Shown: piece by piece, positions 11,301 to 20,850 of the stretch | Layout of the letters: every line of letters begins with the position of its first letter | How positions within the stretch are numbered: the stretch's first letter is position 1 | Translations under genes and position numbers: made by a program | Source of the DNA: Asterias rubens | Lineage: Eukaryota > Echinodermata > Asteroidea > Forcipulatida > Asteriidae | Direction of reading: 5' to 3' | DNA: 64,000 nucleotides | Assembly: GCF_902459465.1 (NCBI RefSeq) | Contig: NC_047082.1 | Location: forward strand, 5,146,001-5,210,000 | The notes under the pieces: model-generated | Databases searched by the model: none | What the model was told of the DNA's origin: nothing | What the model saw: the letters and a program-made list of their open reading frames with translations, nothing else

Positions 11301-14300
11301 ACAACCTGCGCTTACTTGCATGATTGCCGAATCCAATTTCCTGCATTTTGTGTATCACCTTGCTAACATTGCATTTATAATATTTGAGGAATTTGAAATA
11401 AAAATTGAACTGAAATTTCTTCATTTGCTTTGTTTTCTTTCCGAACGATGGTTACAGCACCGATCACAGGGAATCTTGCAAGGCGATATGGCAGCCGGGT
11501 GTGTGTAACGACCGGAGGGTTCTTGCTTTTTGTTGGATACCTTGCCAGTGCGTTCACTTGGAACATCTTCCAGTTAACCATCACATTGGGATTAACAACA
11601 GGTTAGTGTCAGTTCTTGGGGTAAAATAACACCTTTTTGGCATAACCATGTCTATTTTTATCACATATATGCTAATTTGACAAACTTTTTTCTGAAATGA
11701 AGGTCACTGTAATTTTTAATATGTTATCGTGACCTTGCCCAGTTTGTGAAACAATGTATCATTCCAAAAATCATCGAAATAAAAATCACTTGATATAGCA
11801 TGTCTTCTTCTATCAGAACCAACCAAGAAACAACTGGGCGCTTCAAAGTTTACAAATGTATGACTATTTTTGTACAGTTGTTAGGTTACAAATTAGTCAA
11901 TTTATATATACGTTACATAATAAATCCACCAACAAAACTCACTCTTTTGTTTCTATAGTTACTAAAAGTGTTCATGGTTTTGCGATTTTTTTCTCGTTGA
12001 GGGCTGATGTGGCTTAACCAGAACCAGAATTTAAATTATCAACAGTGACGCACCCAGGATTTATTCATTTTGGGGGTGGGCCATAGTTTCCCCAAAAATT
12101 TCTTTCGAGGATGTAAAAGAAAAAGAAAAACAAATTGAATACTTTGGAGGGGCTGGGAGAAATCCCCGGACCGATCGTCCCCCACCTCCCCCCCCCCCTT
12201 TTGGGTGCACCACTGTGATTATTAGTGATCTCAGTATAGAGATTACATCAAAGTTGAGATGGAGAAGCTGTCTGCCTTTCTTCAGTAGATCACAACATAT
12301 GCAGTCTTGCTTTAACCCCCTGTGATGAATCTTGAACAACAAATTTAATGCATAATAATTTTAATCCCCAAGAGCAATTTGTTCACCATGCTTCAACTCT
12401 GACTTCAGGGCCCATTTTAATAGAGCTGCTCAGCTGCAGATTTTGTGCTAACTGTACGATTTCCATTTCATAGCGCCGCTAACCGTATAGCGCACGAAAA
12501 GGCATGCTATTGCAACATTCGTGCCAATCAGCCAGTAGAGGGCGCCAGCACGGCTCCGCGGTGGAGCTAGTTGCTGGTTGGCCCCCTGCTGGAAGTTTGG
12601 GAAGCCTGAGCGAATTCGAAGTAACTGCTCCGCACTGCAGAACCCTATGGAGTGGAGCAAATGGATTGGCTCCACCCTGCACAAGACAATGGCGGTGAGC
12701 ACCATGTGGAGCTCCGCATGGAGTACAAAGCAATAGGGCGGAGCACATGAACCTGCTCCGCACTGCAGAACCCTATGGAGTGGAGCAGATGAATCGACTC
12801 CACCCTGCACAACACAATGGCGGTGAGCTCCGTGCGGAGCTCCGCAGTGTAAAGAGCAATGGGGTGGAGCGAAGGAGCCTGCTTCACACTGCACAACCCT
12901 ATGGAGTGGAGCAGATGGATCGACTCCACACTGCACAACCCTATGGAATGGAGCTCCGCACTGTACAAAGCAATAGGGTGGAGCAAGGCAACCTGCTCCG
13001 CACTGCCAACCCTAAGGAGTGGAGTCGATGGATCGACTCCACCCTGCACAACACAATGGCGGTGAGCTCCGTGCGGAGCTCTGCAGCGTATAAAGCAATG
13101 GGGTGGAGCAAAGGAGCCTGCTCCACACTGAACAACCCAATGGAGTGGAGCAGATGGATCGACTCCACCGTGTACAAAGCAATGGGGTGGAGCAAAGGTG
13201 CCTGCTCCACACTGCACGAGCAGATGGATCGACTCCGCACTGCACAACACAATGGAGTGGAGCAGATGGATCGACTCCACCCTGTACAAAGCAATGGGGT
13301 GGAGCAAAGGAGCCTGCTCCACACTGCACAACCCAATGGGGTGGAGCAGATGGATCGACTCCACCGTGTAGAAAGCAATGGGGTGGAGCAAAGGAGCCTG
13401 CTCCACACTGCACAACCCAATGGAGTGGAGCAGATGGATCGACTCCACCCTGTACATACAAAGCAATGGGGTGGAGCAAGGGAGCCTGCTCCACACTGCA
13501 CAACCCAATGGAGTGGAGCAGATGGATCGACTCCACCGTGTAGAAAGCAATGGGGTGGAGCAAAGGAGCCTGCTCCACACTGCACAACCCAATGGAGTGG
13601 AGCAGATGGATCGACTCCACCCTGTACATACAAAGCAATGGGGTGGAGCAAGGGAGCCTGCTCCACACTGCACAACCCAAAGGAGTGGAGCAGGTGGATC
13701 GACTCCACCCTGCACAATACAATGCAATATACAAAGAAATGGGGTGGACCAAGGGAACCTGCTCCACACTGCACAAATCCATGGATCGCTACCGGATCAA
13801 CTTGGCACTGCTTGACCCTATGGGGTGGAACAAAGGACCCAGCCCCCACAGTAAAAGTCAACAGAGAATACCCAACGGCATTGGGTCGCCAGAACACCAG
13901 ACATGTTCATCCACCGTTGGTGAAGAAGGCTGTGGAGGGAGTGGTGCTTTCGGCTGGCCAGGAAGCGTTGGACCCTCCCTCAGGGAATCGGCGGCCCGTG
14001 ATGTTCCCGAATAAATTTGATGGTGTCTCCTCTTGGTCCGACTACCTCATCCACTTCGAGAGTGTGGCGACCGTTAACCAGTGGGGGAGGGTAGAGAAGG
14101 CAACGTTTCTGGCCTCCCATTTGGAGGGTTCGGCACAAGAAGCCCTAGCTGACATGGAACCGACAGCACAAAAGGAATATTCCTGCATCTTGGCGTACTT
14201 CGAGAAACGATTTGGAGTCACGGCCTGGATACAGTTGTACCGGGTATAACTGTTGAAGCGCCACATGGGTAGCGATGAGTCATTAAGCAGCCTGGGGCAG

Positions 14301-17300
14301 TCTATTCGGAGGTTGGTCTCCATGAGCTACCCGAAACTACCCGCCCAGGCTCTGGAAGAGTTGGCCGTGGAGGCTTTTAGAAACGCACTGGGAAATAAAC
14401 AGTTGCAATACCACGTGTTTTCGAGGGCGGCGACAACCTTGACAGAAGCCATCACCCTTGCTACGGAGATGGAGGCGTTCCTTGACTCCAAATAGCTGAA
14501 CAGGAGAAGCAGACAGGCGGCCGAATATGTTCGATCAGTAGAGCAGCCGCTGCAGCAACAGGCAGGGGCTAACAGTGTGAACACAGGTCCCCCGCGTCGG
14601 GCATTCGATCGCTCGATGGTGGAATGTTTTGGGTGCCATGATTTTGGACATTTCCGACGGGACTGTCCGCACAGGAAACGGGGATTCAACAATAACCAGC
14701 GAAATGAACAGAACGAACCTAAATTGACCAAGCAATCAACTGGTGGAGGGCCCCAACACCAGGACCAGAAGACGAAGGAGGCATCTTCGGAAGGTTACAA
14801 ACAATGGTCTGCTTCTTGTGTGGTGAGTCGTTGTTTCGCTTGCAAACATTGTGGAAGGAAGTTTGCCCATTCCAGCAACATGAGACGGCACCGGCGCACA
14901 TCTTGTGAGGTACTTCATCAGGAGAAGCCTTTTCCTTGCACCCGCGGTTGTGATTTCCACTTCTACAGGAAGTACACGCGGGATTGTCACGTGCGAGGTT
15001 GTGAACACACCACATTGTTCGTGGGTGGTGTCGGGATGATGGAGAATGAACTTGGAGTAGACGGCGGCCAGTCAAATTCCCATGGGGCTTGTAACCGTTT
15101 GGAACAGCCCTAGGGCCCTCTGGTGCCGCAACACCAGCCACGACACCAAACCAGGATCCAATGAAGAGAACCACGCCAAACCAGGATCCAACGAAGAGGA
15201 CCACGCCCACTCGGAACAGCTACAAGTCCCCCCTGCGTCGTCTCTACGAAAGTGCTCAACCAGAGGCAATGAGTCCACCTGGACGGAGCAGCTCTCTACA
15301 CCACATCGAAGTGAAGTTCTAACATCGGACGCTGTCGAGGGCACCCCGGCACAGACAATGCCTGATCGTTCCCCACCGGAGTTTTTGGAGCAGCTGTTTC
15401 AGCAGACATAGTTGAAGGGGAGGTCACTCCCTTGACGGAACAGAGCCAAGCCTTTTTTGTTTTCTTGTTGATTGCCAGTTATCTTTCCTATTGTTGTAAA
15501 GGAGGTGTCTCCCTGGCGGAGCCGGTCCCGGGTGTTTACTGCCTGCTTTGGGTCAAGCAGAGTCCTCGGAGGGAGCAGTGTAACATTCGTGCCAATCAGC
15601 CAGTAGAGGGCGCTAGCACGGCTCCGCGGTGGAGCTAGTTGCTGGTTGGCCCCCTGCTGGAAGATTGGGAAACCCGCTCGCTTGGGGATGTTTTCCTATG
15701 TCTAGATCTGTGGATTTGTAAGAACGGATGTCTGGAATAAAACGGTCAGGAATTCAAGCAGAAATACCGATTCTTAGTGTGTTTCATTGCTCCGTACTGA
15801 TGTGGTTATTGACACAGGATTTTTGTGTTATTACCTTCCGATGAAGTCAGAGTTGCAGCATGGTGAAATGTTACCATCTTAGAAAGAATGTTGTTTGGGA
15901 AAGATGCCCCCCCCCCACCCACAACCCAAATTTAATCCTTGGTGCGTCACTGCTGGTATTTCAAAGTATGATTCTGGTTAGACCACATCAGCCCTCAACA
16001 TGAAAAAATCCCAAACCATTAATAATTTAAGTAACTTTTTGTTGTTGTGGATTTATAAAGTAAATTATATAAATTGACTAATTCTAAACCTACCAACTGT
16101 ACCCCAAAAAAATAATAAAGTTGTCAATTTTGAAGAGCCCAGTTGTTTCTTGGTGGATTCTGATAGAGGAAGACATGCTCTATCAAGTGATATTTATTTC
16201 GTTGTTTTTTGGAATGATGCGTTTTTAAAATGTCAGATTTTAGGGGTTTCTGCCCTGACTACATGGTAAATTTTGTGTGCATTCATTGCTCATAAGGACC
16301 TACAATCACAGCAATTTTTATCAAAATCGGAAGACATGAGGGAAAAAAGTGCATTGGTCTGACATGGAATGACATATATACCTGTATTTTTATCATTTGT
16401 GACAGGTGTTGGTATGGGTCTTACCTACATACCACAGACAGTTGCACTGGTATCGTCACCATCAGGGCATTTTCCGGTCATGTACGCCATAGCACTTCTA
16501 GGTGGGTCATTTGGTGTCATGGCGTTCCCTCCTGTAGTCGATTTTCTTCTCGGAATCTATGGATGGCGTGGAACCTTGATGATCATGTCTGCTGTTATGT
16601 TCCACGTGTCTGTGTTTGGTGCACTGAATGGTCAACACGTCCATAAGTATTCAAAGTTAAATACAACAGACACTGATCAAGTATCAAATGACAAGAATGA
16701 GCCCGGCTTTCGTAATCGGCTGAAGGGAGTTGCTTCCTGGCTTTCCTTAAATATCCTCGCTGAGAAACCAACGCTACTTCTTCAACTCGGTGCTTCTACA
16801 CTACAAGGCAAATCTTCTGCTGCTTGGATGGTATTTCTAGTACCTCATGCAGTATCAAGAGGTATAACTCTCTCTGCAGCAGCTCTGTTATCTACTGGAG
16901 GTGGTGTTGGAAACCTTGTTGGAAGACTCCTTCATATTCCTTTGCAGGGCTACAATGTCATCAGTGCATTTTGGTTCTTTGTGTTAATGTGTCTTATAAA
17001 CTCAGTGGCAATGTTCATGGATTCATTTGCCCAAGATAATTATGTTGTAAGTGATACTGCTGTCTCTTTAATCTCTAACCTTGTAACTAATAATTGTTTT
17101 ATTATTTATATTATGCTAAAGAAAGCTAAGTTTCTGTGTATTTATAATGTTGATATAGACATTCTAATCTTTCGTGTTGTTTAATATGGCGTTTGATCAA
17201 AAAGAAATGTTTTTTCCGTGTTAATTATGCCAGGTCGTGATGTTTTTGGCTTGTGTCAACGGGGGCGCCATTGGACTTCTAAACATTCTAGTGACGTTAG

Positions 17301-17921
17301 TGGTGAAAGAAATGTACGACGAAAGTTTTCTCGTTGATTTCTATATTTTAAGTAACTGCCTCTACGGGCTTGGAGAAATCAGCGGAAGTTTTGCAGCAGG
17401 TAAGGTTTACTACAACATGGACATTGTGATTTGGTTGCATGGCTATGTGAAGCCATAGAGCTTATTAAAAGTCTGCCTCGATTGACGTCACAAAATGGGT
17501 AGGCGGAGTCACCCCCCGTAAACAACTTTATCTCTAACTTTATTTTTTTATTATTATAAATCGTGACAAACAATTACTAACAAAAAAAATTGTTTTATTG
17601 TTCATAAGCCTCTTATGTTTGAAAGAAAAACAATTCTATTTCCAGGTGACTCTACCTGTCCTTTTAGGAGCTCCGTGTACGGGTGTTTGTGTGGTGGTGA
17701 TGGTGGTTATGTTGGTGTTTTTTTTAAAGTTTGTTTTAAAGTTTTGTTTTTAAGAGAAGTGACTTCAATTTCGTCTTGCGTATTATCTCTTTACAGGGTT
17801 GCTTTACGACCTGACACGAAGTTACGACCTAGCGTTCGTCGGGCTTGGAATCATCAACATTGTAATGATGGTACTCATGCTGGTGGACGGCGTTATTCAG
17901 CGATGTTGTTCCCACCATTGA
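5120..17921 (+). CDS. Monocarboxylate transporter-like protein (SLC16/MFS), copy A, complete five-exon gene
   Basis: Joined exons are 5120-5294, 11458-11601, 16406-17046, 17234-17399 and 17797-17921. All introns are GT/AG, phases agree, and the sum is 1251 nt, or 416 residues plus stop. The product is a predicted 12-segment plasma-membrane major facilitator of the MCT family; known members move lactate, pyruvate or other small organic anions with protons. Evidence includes KSFGV in segment 1, the RRYGSRV loop after segment 2, YGWRGTL near segment 6, a hydrophilic central loop of about 45 residues, and GLLYDLTRSYDLAF before the last segment. The N-terminus is short: it begins inside segment 1 and lacks the DGGWGW motif usual in the family, so an upstream exon might be missed or the protein is divergent. 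Substrate cannot be inferred. Intron 1 holds a Gypsy element and intron 2 a gag-only LTR element. Confidence 0.88.
5828..5988. repeat. Imperfect palindrome in intron 1 (copy A)
   Basis: The left end aatataacatag..gggtgac pairs with the right end gtcaccc..catgttatatt, with several gap-separated stem blocks between. The paralogous intron keeps it at 56753-56884, so it predates the locus duplication. Non-coding; likely an old foldback element. Confidence 0.75.
6741..6950 (-). repeat. 3' LTR of the Gypsy element
   Basis: The 210-bp segment begins tgtagcg and ends atatcaca on the plus strand, giving the usual TG...CA ends. Its last 54 bases match 10912-10965. It lies downstream of integrase in the element's own orientation. 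Confidence 0.92.
6951..6964 (-). other. Polypurine tract next to the 3' LTR
   Basis: On the minus strand this reads agtggggaggaat directly before the LTR, the expected place for plus-strand DNA priming in an LTR retrotransposon. Confidence 0.75.
7203..7631 (-). pseudogene. Gypsy integrase C-terminal tail
   Basis: This stretch is in the same frame as the integrase core but separated from it by a stop codon at the end of the LDIL stretch. It contains the beta-rich GQTVSVREY...WIPGVV...GPVSYEV region typical of the GPF/Y module that follows the integrase core in Gypsy elements. A proline/serine-rich tail and a YPARE..PPDKL ending follow. The stop makes the polyprotein incomplete. Confidence 0.85.
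7665..8321 (-). pseudogene. Gypsy integrase core
   Basis: This is an rve-type integrase. The catalytic acid residues are visible: D in HIDYAGPF, D in SDNGPKLTS and E in STNGLAERF. The N-terminal zinc-binding part is damaged: the HPGI-type histidine region reads SHLGVV and one of the two cysteines near GYAGC is absent. The frame differs from the upstream RT ORF, so a frameshift lies between them at about 8330-8450. Confidence 0.93.
8440..9729 (-). pseudogene. Gypsy reverse transcriptase and RNase H
   Basis: RT motifs are in order: KLDLRQAYLH, LVFGVSSAPAMWQ, then the active-site box as ILDD within QCILDDMI, and the LGLINYYHRFLPD thumb region. RNase H follows, with IAYASRTLSSAERNYSQ and VTDHQPL. 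The first RNase H acid is changed: LACNAS where LACDAS is usual. The listed ATG at the 5' end is not a true start; the domain continues from the 9671-10171 frame through a frameshift near 9700. Confidence 0.94.
9671..10171 (-). pseudogene. Gypsy protease end and start of reverse transcriptase
   Basis: The N-terminal part contains the end of a retropepsin (ALLGRDWL). The C-terminal part holds the RT entry region (QPVFLKARQVPYALR and TPIVPVAKK). It is in a different frame from both gag and the main RT ORF, so at least two frameshifts break the polyprotein. Confidence 0.9.
10147..10911 (-). pseudogene. Gypsy gag (N-terminus deleted) with two zinc knuckles and protease start
   Basis: The C-terminal gag region contains a capsid-like helical segment followed by two CX2CX4HX4C knuckles (CFRCGRAAHSPNQC and CHECNKKGHIRPAC). 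The retropepsin DTGSA follows near the end. There is no ATG: the frame opens directly out of the 5' LTR remnant, and the first codon is TTG. The deletion that removed most of the 5' LTR also removed the gag start. Confidence 0.9.
10912..10965 (-). repeat. 5' LTR remnant of the Gypsy element
   Basis: Fifty-four bases match the end of the 3' LTR, with a change at one or two positions. The remaining ~156 bases of the LTR and the primer-binding site are gone. Confidence 0.9.
11458..11601 (+). CDS. SLC16-like copy A, exon 2
   Basis: The acceptor is ttacag (ends 11457) and the donor gttagt (from 11602); length 144 nt, phase 1 to phase 1. It encodes the end of segment 2, the RRYGSRV loop and segment 3. 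The copy B exon (63145-63288) encodes an identical peptide but with the stronger donor gtaagt. Confidence 0.87.
11752..12415. repeat. Left arm of an inverted repeat in intron 2
   Basis: Blocks here pair in reverse orientation with 15838-16222: atcattccaaaaa..cgaaataa..atcacttgata at the outer end, and caccatgct.caactctgacttca at the inner end. The outermost part also exists in copy B intron 2 (to about 63558), so the left arm is ancestral. The gag LTR element sits between the arms. Confidence 0.75.
12044..12214. mobile_element. Small MITE with CAGTG-type ends
   Basis: The left end cagtgacgcaccca and the right end tgggtgcaccactg are imperfect inverted repeats about 170 bp apart, with homopurine/homopyrimidine runs inside. 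It is non-coding. A clear target duplication was not found. A related sequence appears inverted near 15925-15955. Confidence 0.55.
12511..12605 (+). repeat. 5' LTR remnant of the gag-only element
   Basis: The segment is nearly identical to 15579-15673, then diverges directly into the tandem array. The rest of the LTR and any primer-binding site are missing. Confidence 0.82.
12606..13800. repeat. ~85-bp tandem array with internal hairpins
   Basis: About 11 units of roughly 84-88 bp (some shortened or with a 4-base insertion) share gatggatcgactcc and gcaatggggtggagc. Each unit contains gtggagca...tgctccac inverted pairs, so single strands can form serial hairpins. Long open frames on both strands result from the repeat and are not evidence of genes. 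Confidence 0.92.
13860..15113 (+). pseudogene. Gag-like protein with zinc knuckle and extra zinc fingers, two stop codons
   Basis: One frame runs from the array to the TAG at 15111-15113, broken only by TAA (14247-14249) and TAG (14493-14495). The order is a capsid-like region starting near FDGVSSWSDYLIHFE (about 14010), a helical segment, a CX2CX4HX4C knuckle (CFGCHDFGHFRRDC, near 14625), then two Cys/His fingers. The first finger is CKHCGRKFAHSSNMRRH..C near 14845 and the second begins CTRGCDFHF near 14940. The knuckle is normal for gag; the downstream fingers are not, and may come from a captured host gene. The array is in frame upstream, so the start is unclear. Confidence 0.78.
15579..15816 (+). 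repeat. 3' LTR of the gag-only element
   Basis: It runs from tgtaacattcg to tattgacaca, 238 bp, TG...CA, with aataaa at about 15739. A short purine-rich stretch (ggagggagcag) precedes it as a possible polypurine tract. Confidence 0.82.
15838..16222. repeat. Right arm of the intron-2 inverted repeat
   Basis: This is the reverse complement of blocks in 11752-12415, with indels. It includes the tgcgtcactg block mirroring the MITE end in the left arm. No coding potential is seen. Confidence 0.72.
16406..17046 (+). CDS. SLC16-like copy A, exon 3
   Basis: The acceptor is gacag (ends 16405) and the donor gtaagt at 17047; 641 nt, phase 1 to phase 0. It encodes segments 4-6 with YGWRGTL, the hydrophilic central loop (KYSKLNTTDTDQ to FRNRLKG), and segments 7-9. 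Reading through the donor gives a longer open frame, but the splice is supported by exon 4 resuming in phase. Confidence 0.9.
17234..17399 (+). CDS. SLC16-like copy A, exon 4
   Basis: The acceptor is atgccag and the donor gtaagg at 17400; 166 nt, phase 0 to phase 1. It encodes segments 10-11, including the NCLYGLGEISGSFAA stretch that aligns with the conserved G..LG...AG end region of MCTs. Confidence 0.88.
17797..17921 (+). CDS. SLC16-like copy A, exon 5 (terminal)
   Basis: The acceptor is tctttacag (ends 17796). The frame reads GLLYDLTRSYDLAF, then a hydrophobic last segment and a short cysteine-containing tail ending at TGA 17919-17921. It is too short to appear as its own ORF. A possible polyadenylation signal aataaa lies far downstream near 18740. 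Confidence 0.87.
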
Positions 17922-18239
17922 TTAACAATTTGCTCAAAATGCTTTTTGCCCTCACTAAAGTTTGCTTGAGAGTTTTTAAGTCACAAATTTGGTTGCTAGT
18001 GTTTGAACGTAGTCATCGTTATTGATGTATTCCACGTCGTTGACTGCAATATTTTGTAGACGCCACTAAAGCCAAACCTTATTTGTTGCATGTGCTTATT
18101 TAAAAATCCTGTCCGGAAACCCTGAACCGTAACCTCCCCGTGAATCACTACGAAACACTTCTCCAAAAATATTGGTGCACAAAATGAAACAATAGACTTG
18201 CGAGATTATTACAAGAGGAAATAGTCGTACCTCAATGTC

Positions 18240-18570
18240 GTCTGACCTAAATGCAGTCACAAACTTGTCCCCAGATGTCGCCCCGACCTAAATGGAGCCC
18301 CGAAGTTGTACCCAGATGTTGTCCTGACCTAAATGGAGCCCCGAAGTTGTAACCAGATGTCGCCCTGACCTAAATGGAGCTCCGAAGTTGTACCTACGAC
18401 CTAAATGGAGCCCCGAAGTTGACCCCAGATGTCGCCCTGACCTTAATGGAGCTCCGAAGTTGTACCTACGACCTAAATGGAGCCCCAAAGTTGTACCCAG
18501 ATGTCGCCCGAACTAAAATCTTTAGCCCCAAGCTGTACCTAAATGTCGATCAAAGTTGAACCTAAAAGGT
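18240..18570. repeat. Irregular ~40-bp tandem repeat, cluster 1
   Basis: The core gacctaaatggagc followed by cgaagttgtacc and agatgtcgcc recurs about eight times. The related cluster 2 is at 20385-20850. Short frames on both strands are repeat artefacts. The flanks 17922-18239 and 18571-18904 show no gene. Confidence 0.88.
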
Positions 18571-18904
18571 CGGGGTGACTTTTAGGTGCCGCACAGACGG
18601 CCCAAAACTGTTATCAGACTTTATGATCCATGTCAGCAGACCTACTTCGTAAAAATTGTCAATTTAATGCATATTTTGATTAAAAACAAGACCGTATCAG
18701 ACCGTATAGTTTTATTGTTCTGCAAATTTGAATTTGTCAAATAAAAAAGTATACCCGGATAAATGTAAAATTGGAGCTCAACGGAGGATTACAGACGCAT
18801 TTTTTCTTAATAATAACCGTATTTATAACGCACCCATTGTCAAAGGATACAAAGCGCCAGGTATTTTTACTGCAAGGTGAGTAGGACGAAGTTTGAATTA
18901 TGAG

Positions 18905-19240
18905 ACCTAATCCTTTAGCACCATGTATTGATTTTTACAAGGTACTGTGGCGTAAAATGCTGCCAATCTAGGCAGAAACACCGGGGCGAACCCCTTCTCT
19001 TTTTGATAAGTGCACTGGGTTATTTTACATGTGTTACACAACACATGTGACCAACGGCTTTGAGTCCCATCTGAAGGACGAAGCATTCGTAAAGTGTCTT
19101 GTTTAAGGACACAAGTGTCACGGCTGGGGATTCGAACCCAAACTCTGATAAGTTGATTGTCTTTGGTTAAATGTTTCCCTTCATATCCACCCGAACACCT
19201 GATATTTGTTATTGCAAACAACTCAAAGTACATACGAAAT
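18905..19240 (-). mobile_element. SINE-like element with tRNA B-box
   Basis: On the minus strand, gggttcgaatcccc (19140-19127) is a strong pol III B-box. It is followed by cgtgacacttgtgtcctt..caagacactttac and a gcttcgtccttc..gatggga tail, an arrangement I recognise from tRNA-derived SINEs of marine invertebrates. An upstream A-box is not clear, so it may be partial. Confidence 0.6.
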
Positions 19241-19363
19241 TACAGTGTTTTATTTCAGTTATAAATCATTTACAATTCATAGTGGTGTTATGGTTTTATG
19301 TCTAGGGCTGTGGCAAGAGTCTGTGACTATTTTGTTCATTGTTAACACCCATATTTAAAGACA

Positions 19364-19860
19364 GTGGACACTATTGGTAATTGTCAAAAACCAGTCTTCT
19401 TACTTGGTGTATCTCAACATACGAAAATTTGAGCTCAATTGGCCGTCAAAGTTGCGAGATAATAATGAAAGAAAAGAACTTATAAGACAGTTTCTTCCTT
19501 CCTATTAGTCGAGAGCAACGGCTTGAAAAGTTGTGCCACATCACGCGATATACTCGCGACGCACACCCTTATAAGGAGTTGTTTACCCGAGGGCCTACCA
19601 TTTCATAGCTGGAGGAGTGTTGTGTTGAAATAACTCATTGAACAATTATAATGTTTGCATTCATTTTACTTTTTTACCGAAAAGGTGGTTATGAATGGGA
19701 ATCAAAGTGTGTTGAATCGGTTTTCAACTTGTGGTTTAGACCCGCCGAGGCCTGGCTCTTGATAATTTACCTCAACTTCGTCTCGGTAAAGTTATCAAGA
19801 ACCAGGCCTCGCCGGGTTTAATAAACCACTGGTTGAAAACCTCTTCACATTGATTCTCTT
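19364..19860. repeat. Composite foldback repeat with long stem, copy 1
   Basis: It opens with cagtggacactattgg, the end of a foldback family also present at about 46640-46985. It then joins a block shared with 21985-22392. That block ends in a large palindrome: tttcaac..gtggttta..cccgccgaggcctgg pairs with ccaggcctcg.cgggttta..accac..gttgaaa (about 19720-19845). No coding potential. A further MITE-like start (caggggcggatccagg) lies at about 19887. Confidence 0.75.
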
Positions 19861-20384
19861 ATTTTACATAAAGGGACACGTTTAATACAGGGGCGGATCC
19901 AGGATTGTTTAAAGGGGGGGCATAACTATTATTATTATTATTTTCAGAACGGAAGACCGCGCTATCCCCAGACAGCATTTTTTTTTCTCTTCAATTTTAC
20001 GAAATTTACACTGTCGTTAGTGCTTTCGATGGGAAAGTTGTTTTTTGTAAACAAAGGAATCTTTAAAAAAAAAAGGAAACAAATTGCAGCCATCATGTGC
20101 AGAGAAAAATTCATGGCTCTGCTTACCGTAAGCAAAGAACTTCGCGCTTACGGAAGCATTGAATTCAGAGCTTACATCAAGCGTATTCCAGGGGACTGAG
20201 ACCCAATAAACTATTAGCCATGATTTAAAAAAAAAGAATTAAGGATCGTAAACAGATGCAGAAAGAGAATAGAGCATAATGTTTCCATTGAGATGCACTA
20301 CTGACTTCTAAATAAGGGAATAGTAGGGTAGCGACTAGTTCTTTCACGGCCGTTTAAAACAGGCAGTGTCGGTGTGATAAAGGC

Positions 20385-20850
20385 CTGAGCCCAAAAGTAT
20401 TACCTAATTGTCGCCCGACCTAAATGTAGCCCAAAAGTTGTACCTAAAATGTCGCCCGACCTAAATGTAGCCACAAATGTGTACATTGAAGTTGCAAAGA
20501 CCTGATTGTAGACCCGAACATGTACTTAAATAGCACAGCATAATTAAGGCACCAAAGTTGTACCTAAATGTTGGCCCGTACCGCTAACTTTATATAGCCC
20601 AAAGTTGTACCTGACGTTGCACTGACTTTTATGTAGCCCGCTCGAAGTTGTACCAAATGTCGGCCCGACATAAGTAACGTAGCCCCCAAGTTGTGCTTTA
20701 ATGTGGCCCGACCTAGTCCCGAAGTTGTACCTATAAATGTAGCCCCACCTTAATGTAGCCCCGAAGTGTTGCCCGACCTAAACGTGAACCAAATGTGTAT
20801 TTTAAAGTGGCTACGACCTGAATGTAGCCCCGAAAATATACCTGACAAAG
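20385..20850. repeat. Irregular ~40-bp tandem repeat, cluster 2
   Basis: More diverged units of the family at 18240-18570 (gacctaaatgtagcc, gaagttgtacct, atgtcgcccg). Nothing gene-like is seen between the clusters other than the SINE and foldback noted. From 20851 to 21595 I see only degenerate repeat and AT-rich sequence. Confidence 0.85.

Larger units (their letters stand above)
12511..15816 (+). mobile_element. Non-autonomous gag-only LTR retroelement
   Basis: The same ~95-bp start (tg[c/t]aacattcgtgcc...) occurs at 12511 and 15579. The right copy continues to a full 238-bp LTR ending gacaca with an aataaa signal. Between them lie a tandem array and one gag-like reading frame with a zinc knuckle and further zinc fingers. 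No protease, RT, RNase H or integrase is present. No matching target duplication flanks it (gctat left, ggatt right), so the 5' side has been rearranged. It lies in intron 2 of the SLC16 gene in the same orientation. Confidence 0.82.

Noticed and set aside
12448..13897. Several minus-strand frames of 90-370 codons in the ~85-bp array
   Set aside because: They are repeat translations rich in Cys/Pro/His that shift frame with unit length; no domain or start context supports them.
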